Assembly (NCBI GenBank): GCA_019237515.1
Contig: JAFAGX010000248.1
Coordinates: 1 to 5,934 of the forward strand
DNA: 5,934 nt
Source of the DNA: Acidobacteriaceae bacterium
Lineage (GTDB): Bacteria > Acidobacteriota > Terriglobia > Terriglobales > SbA1
Reading direction: 5' to 3'
Made by a program: the position numbers and the translations under genes. The notes below the pieces were generated by a model. It was not told the origin of the DNA. It made no database searches and saw nothing but the letters and a program-made list of their open reading frames with translations. Positions 1 through 4,867 of this stretch are shown here, piece by piece (the stretch's first letter is position 1; each line of letters begins with the position of its first letter).

Positions 1-171
1 GTTATTCAGCCCTTCATTAAGGCCCTCCCTTTGACAGCCCTCAATGACGCGTTGCGCGCGACCATCTTGGAAGGGGCTTCGCTCGGTGCTCAGAGCAGCA
101 GAATGCTTGTGCTCGCAACCTGGGGGACTGTCTGCTTCGTGCTCGCGCTCAGATGGTTCCGCTGGACGTAA
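1..171 (+). CDS. ABC-2 type transporter permease, C-terminal fragment (5' end outside window)
   Basis: Reading frame 1 is open from the first base and ends at TAA (169-171), giving 56 residues. The fragment contains the segment LPLTALNDALRA followed by a hydrophobic helix (about residues 35-50 of the fragment) and ends in ALRWFRWT. This is the familiar end of ABC-2 integral membrane permeases: a PLT-x-LN-ALR segment, then a last transmembrane helix and a short aromatic/basic tail. Such proteins form the membrane channel of an ABC exporter (drug, polysaccharide or unknown substrate) together with an ATPase that would lie further left. The substrate cannot be told from the tail. There is no start codon in the window. 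The gene runs in the same direction as otsBA but is 260 bases away, with a hairpin region and a candidate promoter between, so it is probably a separate transcription unit. Family assignment is by motif recognition and fairly secure. Confidence 0.82.
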   Translation, partial: VIQPFIKALPLTALNDALRATILEGASLGAQSSRMLVLATWGTVCFVLALRWFRWT

Positions 172-203
172 ACGGAATTTCGAGTGCAGCCGCGTCGGAT
201 TGT

Positions 204-243
204 CCCCGCGAGGTTCCTTGCCCCGCTGGTGAAAACGCGGGGC
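204..243 (+). terminator. GC-rich stem-loop region after the ABC permease gene; weak terminator or attenuator candidate
   Basis: GCCCCGC (220-226) pairs perfectly with GCGGGGC (237-243) across a 10-base loop. A second upstream copy, CCCCGCG (204-210), is perfectly complementary to CGCGGGG (236-242), so two mutually exclusive 7-bp stems compete for the same 3' arm. The location, 30-70 bases after the permease stop, suits a transcription end. However, no T-run follows the 3' arm, so this is not a canonical intrinsic terminator. It may be a pause site or the 3' end of a Rho-dependent transcript. Confidence 0.3.
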
Positions 244-303
244 CTCGGAATGAGCTCTGTACAGTAGGATTCAAATTGCGCCACCCGAATGTACTTACGA
301 GTT

Positions 304-331
304 TTGTCGGCGGGATGTTGCCTGTTACAAT
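304..331 (+). promoter_or_regulatory. candidate sigma-70-like promoter for otsBA
   Basis: A -10-like TACAAT (326-331; one mismatch to TATAAT) is preceded by a -35-like TTGTCG (304-309; four of six match TTGACA) with a 16-base spacer. The predicted transcription start near 338 would give a leader of about 94 nt before otsB. It is the best hexamer pair I found in the 260-base gap, and the only well-placed one for the trehalose operon. The call is by eye with no experimental support. Confidence 0.38.
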
Positions 332-421
332 TTCTCAGCTTACCCTCGCTGTGTTAGGTCCAGCGCCGCAAACGTAATCGTCAGCCACTTGCATACAGCG
401 TTTTCTGTAGATAGGCCATCT

Positions 422-426
422 AGAGG
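422..426 (+). promoter_or_regulatory. Shine-Dalgarno site that sets the otsB start
   Basis: AGAGG lies 5 bases before ATG at 432. An in-frame GTG at 426 overlaps the AGAGG itself, so it cannot use this site. ATG 432 is therefore preferred over GTG 426. Confidence 0.6.
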
Positions 427-431
427 TGCTG

Positions 432-1223
432 ATGGGAGCCCTGACCCACGCAGATCGGCGCACGAGTTTCTTCGCTCAGCTTCGTTCAGCGCCAAGCCGT
501 GTGCTCCTGCTTGACTACGACGGAACACTCGCGCCTTTTCAGATTGAGCGTGATCGGGCAGTTCCATATCCCGAAATTCCTGGCTTGTTGAGGCGGATAA
601 TCGCAAGTGGGACGCGAGTGGTTCTAATCAGCGGACGCCCAGCGCGCGAGCTACGCGAGCTTCTTGACGTCCAGCCGCAGCCGGAAATCTGGGGCAGCCA
701 CGGCACCGAGCGTTTGCGGCCTGATGGCACGTATCACGTGCAGGAGCTTTCACCAGAGCAAGGGAATGGGCTTGGGCAGGCCGAGAGTCTTGTGCGAAAC
801 CAAGGTCTCGAAACCCGACTGGAGCGCAAACCGAGTGCCATTGCGCTGCACTGGAGAGGATTGGGGCAGCGCGCGGTCGCAGATCTCAAGATCAGAGTTG
901 AGCCGCTTTGGAGTGAGCTCGCAACTCGTACTGGCTTGAAATTAATCGAGTTTGACGGCGGTCTGGAGCTTCGAACCCGGGCTGAAGACAAAGGAAAAGC
1001 CGTTATTGCCATCCTAAGGGAATGCAACCAAAATGCAGCAATTGCATATCTTGGCGATGATCGTACCGACGAGGACGCGTTTAGTGCATTGCAGGGCAAA
1101 GGCTTGACAGTGCTGGTGCGGAATCAATATCGACCGACTTTGGCGGACATACATTTGCGTCCGCCAGGTGAAGTCCTCGAATTTCTGCGCGACTGGCTTG
1201 CTAATTCAAACGAGGAGTGCTGA
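432..1223 (+). CDS. otsB: trehalose-6-phosphate phosphatase
   Basis: This 263-residue cytoplasmic enzyme hydrolyses trehalose 6-phosphate to trehalose and phosphate, the second step of the OtsA/OtsB pathway. It belongs to the haloacid dehalogenase superfamily, and all four HAD motifs are visible. Motif I is LLLDYDGTL, with nucleophile Asp28 and acid/base Asp30. Motif II is LISGRP (Ser67-Gly68-Arg69). Motif III lies in the EDKGKAV segment (Lys187). Motif IV is GDDRTDEDAF (208-217), with the metal-binding Asp cluster. The cap domain contains GSHGTERLRPDG and the ExKxxAxxxHWR-type stretch (Glu131, Lys133, His140, Arg142) that recognises the sugar phosphate. The length is usual for bacterial OtsB. 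ATG 432 was chosen over the in-frame GTG 426 because AGAGG (422-426) is spaced correctly for it. Its TGA stop shares its A with the otsA ATG, so the two are translationally coupled. No key residue is missing and I see no sign of decay. Confidence 0.95.
   Translation: MGALTHADRRTSFFAQLRSAPSRVLLLDYDGTLAPFQIERDRAVPYPEIPGLLRRIIASGTRVVLISGRPARELRELLDVQPQPEIWGSHGTERLRPDGTYHVQELSPEQGNGLGQAESLVRNQGLETRLERKPSAIALHWRGLGQRAVADLKIRVEPLWSELATRTGLKLIEFDGGLELRTRAEDKGKAVIAILRECNQNAAIAYLGDDRTDEDAFSALQGKGLTVLVRNQYRPTLADIHLRPPGEVLEFLRDWLANSNEEC
1212..1217 (+). promoter_or_regulatory. Shine-Dalgarno site for otsA, inside the end of otsB
   Basis: GAGGAG at 1212-1217 is 5 bases before ATG 1223 and lies within the last codons of otsB. 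An in-frame GTG (1217) overlaps the site and is therefore an unlikely start. Ribosomes ending otsB at TGA (1221-1223) can restart directly on ATG (1223-1225). Confidence 0.65.
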
Positions 1224-2779
1224 TGCTTACACCAGGACGCCTGATCAACGTATCAAACCGGTTGCCGGTTTCGATCAAGAAAACTACAGCGGGAATGCGA
1301 GTGGAGCGAAGTTCAGGAGGTCTGGCCACAGCACTGGACAGTGTCTGGCAGGACCAGCCTGGCGTCTGGATCGGGTGGCCAGGAATAACTGAAGATCAGC
1401 CGACGCAGGAGTTGTTGGCGCGCGCTTCCCGTCGCCGCTCTCACCGATTTCAAGGTGTCACGCTGACCAGCGAAGAGGTCGATAAATTCTATGCCGGTTT
1501 CACCAACGAGATCATCTGGCCGCTCTTTCATGACATGCCGACACGCTGCAACTTCGATCCGGATTACTGGGACGTGTACCAGCAAGTAAATCGCAAGTTC
1601 GCAACCGCAGTCGCTCAGGCCGCTCGAGATGAAGATTTTATCTGGGTACACGATTACCATCTGATGTTGGTCGGCTGCTCTCTTCGGCAACTAGGAAAAC
1701 AAGCCAAAGCCGGTTTCTTCTTGCATATTCCATTTCCCTCCCCCGATATTTTTGAGCAATTGCCGTGGCGAAATTCGGTGCTGAAATGCCTATTGGATTT
1801 TGACGTCGTGGGATTCCAGACCGATCGTTATCGTAATAATTTTCTGTGCTGCTTGAAGCACTTGTTCCCTGACGTGGTCATCGAACAAGTAACTCCACAT
1901 GCGCGGGTGAATTTTCGAGGGCACACCACCGTGATTGGTACGTTTCCGATCAGCATCGATTTTGATGATTTCGCGGGACGAGCGGCACGACCAGAGGTCG
2001 CGGCAAGGTCGGCTACAGTCCGTCGCGAGTTTCTGGACAACGTTCTGGTGCTCGGGGTCGATCGCCTTGATTACACAAAAGGCATCCCTGAACGACTGAA
2101 GGCTTTCCGTCATTTGCTGCGGCGGTTCCCGGAGCTACGTCGGCAAATCACGCTCGCCCAGGTTGTGGTACCTAGCCGCGAGGATATTCCAAGATACAAA
2201 GAGTTGCGCCGTGACATCGAGTTGTTGGTGAGCCAGATCAACGGCGAATTTACCGAACGGGGCTGGGTCCCGGTTCACTACATGCATCGCCAGATCAGTC
2301 GGGATGAATTGCTGGCTTACTATCGCGCCGCCGACATTGCATTGATTACTCCGTTGAAGGATGGCATGAATCTGGTTGCCAAAGAATTTTGCGCGGCGCA
2401 GATCGACGAACGCGGGGTTGTAATTATTAGCGAGTTCGCCGGGGCCAGCGACGAACTGCGGCACGGAGCGATTCTCGTGAACCCCAATGACATCGCTGGA
2501 GTTGTCCAAGCGATCCGCGACGCGTCGCTGATGTCGCAGGAAGAGAAGAGCACCCGTATGCGGCTGTTGCGCAACATCATCAAGGAGCACAACGTGCAGC
2601 GCTGGGCTCAGTCATTCCTCGAGGCTGCTGCGCTTGCGACGGGACAGAGCTCGCCAGGAGACGGTGGTCAGCCCGGACCGCGGCTTATTCAGCCGAAAAC
2701 ACCACGAGAGCCAGTGCCTGGCGTAGCGCTGATTGCGATGCCTTCCACTCGGCACTCGCATCGTCCGGTTGCGACTTAG
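1223..2779 (+). CDS. otsA: trehalose-6-phosphate synthase (glycosyltransferase family 20)
   Basis: This retaining GT20, GT-B-fold enzyme transfers glucose from UDP-glucose to glucose-6-phosphate, forming trehalose 6-phosphate for OtsB. Its 518 residues carry the full family signature. N-terminal VSNR (Arg13), GGL (32-34) and WIGWPG (49-54) come first. KFYAGFTNEIIWPLFH follows, with Tyr90 and Trp99 at the glucose-6-phosphate site. Then come VHDYHL (142-147; Asp144) and FLHIPFP with His168. The nucleotide-sugar site has GVDRLDYTKGI (Arg281, Lys286). LKDGMNLVAKEF (Asp380, Glu388) and SEFAGASDEL complete the set. These match the E. coli catalytic positions Arg9, Tyr76, Trp85, Asp130, His154, Arg262, Lys267, Asp361 and Glu369 (from memory). 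It starts at ATG 1223, overlapping the otsB stop by one base. The last 45 or so residues (474-518) are a Gly/Pro/Ser-rich tail beyond the usual ~474-residue E. coli length. The TAG stop overlaps the stop of the convergent CYTH gene. Confidence 0.97.
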   Translation: MLTPGRLINVSNRLPVSIKKTTAGMRVERSSGGLATALDSVWQDQPGVWIGWPGITEDQPTQELLARASRRRSHRFQGVTLTSEEVDKFYAGFTNEIIWPLFHDMPTRCNFDPDYWDVYQQVNRKFATAVAQAARDEDFIWVHDYHLMLVGCSLRQLGKQAKAGFFLHIPFPSPDIFEQLPWRNSVLKCLLDFDVVGFQTDRYRNNFLCCLKHLFPDVVIEQVTPHARVNFRGHTTVIGTFPISIDFDDFAGRAARPEVAARSATVRREFLDNVLVLGVDRLDYTKGIPERLKAFRHLLRRFPELRRQITLAQVVVPSREDIPRYKELRRDIELLVSQINGEFTERGWVPVHYMHRQISRDELLAYYRAADIALITPLKDGMNLVAKEFCAAQIDERGVVIISEFAGASDELRHGAILVNPNDIAGVVQAIRDASLMSQEEKSTRMRLLRNIIKEHNVQRWAQSFLEAAALATGQSSPGDGGQPGPRLIQPKTPREPVPGVALIAMPSTRHSHRPVAT

Positions 2780-3369
2780 GTAATTCGCGTAGCACGCCGA
2801 CTGTTCCCTCGGCGAATAGCTGCAAACGTCATCTCATGCGCTGGGCTGCGCGTTGCTTTTTTCCATTCGAAAAAAAGGGTGGTATAAGTATCGGTGACGT
2901 AATCATCGGGCGCGAGTCCAAGAAGACGCGCGGTTCGGTCGATCCAGCGCGCAGACCCTTCGATTTCGCCAAAGTTGCCAATGGGTGTTTCATCCACGAC
3001 CACGTGGCCTTGGGCATCTTCCCATTCCGCGCGAAATTTTTCGTAGCGAAACGCGGGTGCGAAGCCTAAGGCATGCAGGATGGCCTCCATCCTCTTCCCA
3101 TCCGCCACTTTCGTTTCGGTTTCGATTCTGACCTTGTGACGTCCTTCTGCCCCTTTGGCTTTATGAGTCAGCAGCCAATCAGCCCCGTATTTCCGGAGCC
3201 GTAGAAGTTCGCCTCGTTTGCGGAGAGGCTGCCCGCGAAGATCGTAGAGCGTATTCATCTCATGCGTGCGTTTTGTGGTCAGGCGAAATCCTGCCTGCCG
3301 CAAACGACGGTTCAATTGATCCAAATCGTCAATCCGGAATTTGATTTCGATTTCTTTGCTGGCCGGCAT
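2776..3369 (-). CDS. CYTH-domain protein (class IV adenylate cyclase / triphosphatase superfamily)
   Basis: This 197-residue cytoplasmic protein is of CyaB/thiamine-triphosphatase type. It has the N-terminal ExExK signature of the triphosphate tunnel metalloenzymes (EIEIK; Glu6, Glu8, Lys10). Alternating charged tunnel strands follow: LLRLRK (Arg57, Arg59, Lys60), LTHK (Lys70), HKVRIETE (Lys79, Arg81, Glu83, Glu85), RYEKFRAEW (Arg108, Lys111, Arg113), VVVDETPIG (Asp126, Glu127) and GEIEG (Glu135, Glu137). Such folds bind a triphosphate substrate and Mg2+ or Mn2+. Members make cAMP from ATP or cleave inorganic triphosphate or thiamine triphosphate, and the sequence alone does not decide between these. 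ATG 3369 fits because EIEIK normally sits within the first ten residues, but no Shine-Dalgarno sequence precedes it. It lies 40 bases after the DedA-rhodanese stop and is probably the last gene of that transcription unit. The basic tail (RRGNSRRATRIT) extends past the domain and overlaps the end of otsA by 4 bases. Confidence 0.85.
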   Translation of the reverse strand: MPASKEIEIKFRIDDLDQLNRRLRQAGFRLTTKRTHEMNTLYDLRGQPLRKRGELLRLRKYGADWLLTHKAKGAEGRHKVRIETETKVADGKRMEAILHALGFAPAFRYEKFRAEWEDAQGHVVVDETPIGNFGEIEGSARWIDRTARLLGLAPDDYVTDTYTTLFFEWKKATRSPAHEMTFAAIRRGNSRRATRIT

Positions 3370-3376
3370 GCAAGGA

Positions 3377-3382
3377 AGTATA
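3377..3382 (-). promoter_or_regulatory. possible -10 element just upstream of the CYTH gene
   Basis: On the minus strand TATACT ends 7 bases before the CYTH ATG. A start about 7 nt downstream of the hexamer would put the transcript's first base almost on the ATG, giving a leaderless mRNA. This would fit the missing ribosome binding site. No convincing -35 hexamer is present at 16-18 bases, so the call is weak; co-transcription with the gene upstream is the alternative. Confidence 0.2.
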
Positions 3383-3409
3383 CGGCGAAGGCTGTGCTTG
3401 GGCGGATAG

Positions 3410-4378
3410 TTAAGCGAAAGTCGGCAGCTTCACCAGATCATCGTGCGGCACAGGTTCTAAAGGCTGGCCTGCTTTTCGCCAAGCGGCAAGACCGCCATGG
3501 ATGACGAACGCGTTAAAGCCTTTCTCCCGGAGTTGCAGCGCCACACGGGCGCTAGTGGCTTCGCGCGCTCAAGTACAGTAAAGATAAATGTCCTTATCCG
3601 TGCTCCAGCTTTTTAGTTCTTCCGCAAGGTTGTTCGGTTCGAGCCGGATCGAGCCCTTGATGCGTTCGGCGCCGGCATCGTAATAGCCGTGGCTGCGAAC
3701 GTCGACCAGTAGAACTTTGCTATCTTCCGATTGCAGCTTGCGGGCCAACTCCTGCACCTGAACTCGGGGGACGACATCCAAAAGTTTGTACTTGCCGTAC
3801 AACCAGATTCGATAAGCAAGGTATATGACTGCAGCAATGATCAGAGTTTCGGTCAGGATGTGTCCGGCGGTTTGGAAGCTTTGCGTAATCTTCGCAAGAA
3901 AGTCGCGGAACACATAGCCTAAAGCACTATAGGCAAGGACGTACGCGAGGGCACCCACGGAGTCCAGGCGAAGAAATTGCCCGAACCGCATTTTCATGCT
4001 TCCGGCAAGAGGGGCGGACATGGTATTCAGGCCGGGAATGAACTTTGCGATCATCACCGTCATTTTCCCGCGCTTGTAGAATGATTCTGCCGAACGCAAA
4101 ATGCAGGTTTCCGGATTGATAGACAGCCGGCAGAGCGCACCGAGCAAGGCCCAGCCCGTATATCGGCCCAGAAAAAATAACACCAGATCTCCCATGAGGA
4201 GACCACTAAAAGCCAGGGACAGCACAATGGGAGCCCGCAGGATCCGGGCGGCTACTGCGGCTCCGGCTCCAACCAATGCGAGCGATGCCGGCAGAGGCAG
4301 GCCTAGGGATTCGGCCAGCACGATTCCGAACACCAGCAGGTAGCCATGATGCGCAATCAGTGATTGGAAACTATTCAT
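3410..4378 (-). CDS. DedA membrane protein fused to a rhodanese domain; probable selenoprotein with in-frame TGA (Sec270)
   Basis: This 322-residue inner-membrane protein is read through TGA 3569-3571 as selenocysteine. Residues 1-195 are a DedA (SNARE-associated/VTT) domain with several hydrophobic segments. It includes AESLGLPLP (Glu23), GDLVLFFLGRYTG (Asp64) and the re-entrant motif KFIPGLNTMSAPLAG (111-125). DedA proteins act in membrane homeostasis and some recycle undecaprenyl phosphate. Residues 203-322 are a rhodanese domain: VQVQELARKL, LLVDVR (224-228), the active loop YCT-U-AREATSARVA, then VIHGGLAAWRKAGQPLEPVP. The TGA sits at the second position of a Cys268-Thr-Sec270 pair, where Cys-type relatives, as I remember them, carry Cys-x-Cys. 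All 52 codons after it are rhodanese-like and open to TAA 3410-3412. ATG 4378 is chosen because the other in-frame ATG (4417) lies in a strong hairpin; its Shine-Dalgarno sequence is weak. Alternatives are a nonsense mutation or a single-base error at the TGA. Confidence 0.83.
3537..3571 (-). promoter_or_regulatory. candidate bacterial SECIS element (UGA plus downstream hairpin)
   Basis: On the mRNA the UGA (3571-3569) is followed after 15 nt by AGCGCC (3553-3548), loop CGUGU (3547-3543) and GGCGCU (3542-3537). This is a perfect 6-bp stem that a U-G wobble extends to 7. The loop starts 22 nt after the UGA and has a G in its first two positions. Both agree with the rules I recall for bacterial SECIS elements, which are read by the Sec-specific elongation factor SelB. 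It lies wholly inside the coding sequence, as bacterial SECIS elements do. Structure and placement are seen directly; function is inferred. Confidence 0.6.
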
Positions 4379-4406
4379 AGTGACTGTTAAACCTGGCCAT
4401 GATGGA

Positions 4407-4427
4407 CTGGGCGGCATTGCCGCCCAG
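4407..4427 (-). terminator. strong inverted repeat between the DUF5818-like gene and the DedA gene
   Basis: CTGGGCGGC (4407-4415) and GCCGCCCAG (4419-4427) form a perfect 9-bp stem with a 3-base loop, 19 bases after the stop of the small secreted protein gene. No T-run follows on the minus strand, so it is not a classical intrinsic terminator. It may trim or stabilise the 3' end of the upstream message and lower expression of the DedA gene. An in-frame ATG (4417) falls partly in the loop and would be hidden. Confidence 0.4.
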
Positions 4428-4446
4428 CTCTACGATTATCGCCTAC

Positions 4447-4761
4447 TTACTTCAGCATTTTCACGCTCATAACGTGGATAGCGTTCTTATCCGCATACAC
4501 GTGCGCACTGAGCTCGACGTGGTGACCCTCATGTCCCTTCAACGCCTCAGGGTTCATTACATCCCAGGATTTCATCCCCTTATCGCTAACAAACGTCAGC
4601 TTATCGCCATCCGCCTTGACCGTGCCCTTGATGTTTTTAAGGGGGGCGGCAGGTGCAGCCTTGTCAGTTTGTCCGGCGCCCTGGGACATATCCTGTGCAA
4701 AAGCCATCGTGCCAATGGAGGTTACGCAGAATGCCAAGAGTAAAACCAGAACCTTTTTCAT
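4447..4761 (-). CDS. small secreted DUF5818-like protein
   Basis: This 104-residue protein has a clear Sec signal peptide: MKK, a hydrophobic core VLVLLLAFCVTSIGTMAFA, and probable cleavage after Ala22 (AFA before QDM). The mature part begins with a short Gln/Gly/Ala/Pro-rich linker. From about residue 42 there is a compact beta-rich domain: NIKGTVKADGDKLTFVSD, then WDVMNPEALKGHEGHHVELSAHVY and a final strand NAIHVMSVKML. This pattern (a G-T-V strand, a W-x-V-x-NP segment, G-H-x-G-H-H-V) resembles the DUF5818 proteins common in Acidobacteriota, whose function is unknown. The fold suggests a small OB- or SH3-like exported barrel. The His-rich GHEGHH stretch (76-81) could bind metal, but that is speculation. 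It has the best ribosome site of the minus-strand genes. It lies between the polyprenyl synthase (106-base gap) and the DedA-rhodanese gene (68-base gap). Confidence 0.8.
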   Translation of the reverse strand: MKKVLVLLLAFCVTSIGTMAFAQDMSQGAGQTDKAAPAAPLKNIKGTVKADGDKLTFVSDKGMKSWDVMNPEALKGHEGHHVELSAHVYADKNAIHVMSVKMLK

Positions 4762-4769
4762 CCTAATTT

Positions 4770-4775
4770 CTCCTT
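4770..4775 (-). promoter_or_regulatory. strong Shine-Dalgarno site of the DUF5818-like gene
   Basis: AAGGAG on the minus strand with an 8-base spacer to ATG 4761 fixes the start and suggests high translation. Its strength contrasts with the weak or absent sites of the polyprenyl synthase, DedA and CYTH genes. Confidence 0.7.
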
Positions 4776-4867
4776 GTCAGATTTTCGGAATTCAACTTCC
4801 AATGAAAGTACGAAGAAGAGCCAAAGATGGATTGCCGAATACTGCAAAGAAAACCAGGCCAAATCAG

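Noticed and set aside
257..264. CTGTACAG palindrome as an operator on its own
   Set aside because: An 8-base palindrome is expected by chance at this scale, and no known regulator site matches; mentioned only beside the 394-409 dyad.
153..377. 74-residue plus-strand reading frame in the gap before otsB
   Set aside because: It overlaps the end of the ABC permease in another frame, runs through the hairpin and candidate promoter, and shows no protein-like features.
734..1099. 121-residue minus-strand reading frame inside otsB
   Set aside because: It is Ser/Arg-rich and antisense to an intact otsB with all HAD motifs; no family resemblance.
2135..2590. 151-residue minus-strand reading frame inside otsA
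   Set aside because: It is antisense to the strongly conserved GT20 core, has no recognisable domain and no ribosome site; a shadow of otsA codon use.
3410..3571. Rhodanese remnant as a pseudogene caused by a nonsense mutation
   Set aside because: Possible but less likely: there is no other stop or frameshift, the downstream half keeps all its motifs, the TGA is exactly at the Cys-x-Cys position, and a SECIS-like hairpin follows.
3569..4417. DedA protein ending at TGA 3569 as a complete 282-residue gene
   Set aside because: It stops inside the rhodanese active loop and leaves 52 in-frame codons of unmistakable rhodanese sequence downstream; ATG 4417 also lies in a hairpin, and the extra 13 residues do not look like part of the protein.
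4399..4743. 114-residue plus-strand reading frame opposite the DUF5818-like gene
   Set aside because: The minus-strand gene has a signal peptide, a strong ribosome site and a family-like domain; the plus frame has none of these.
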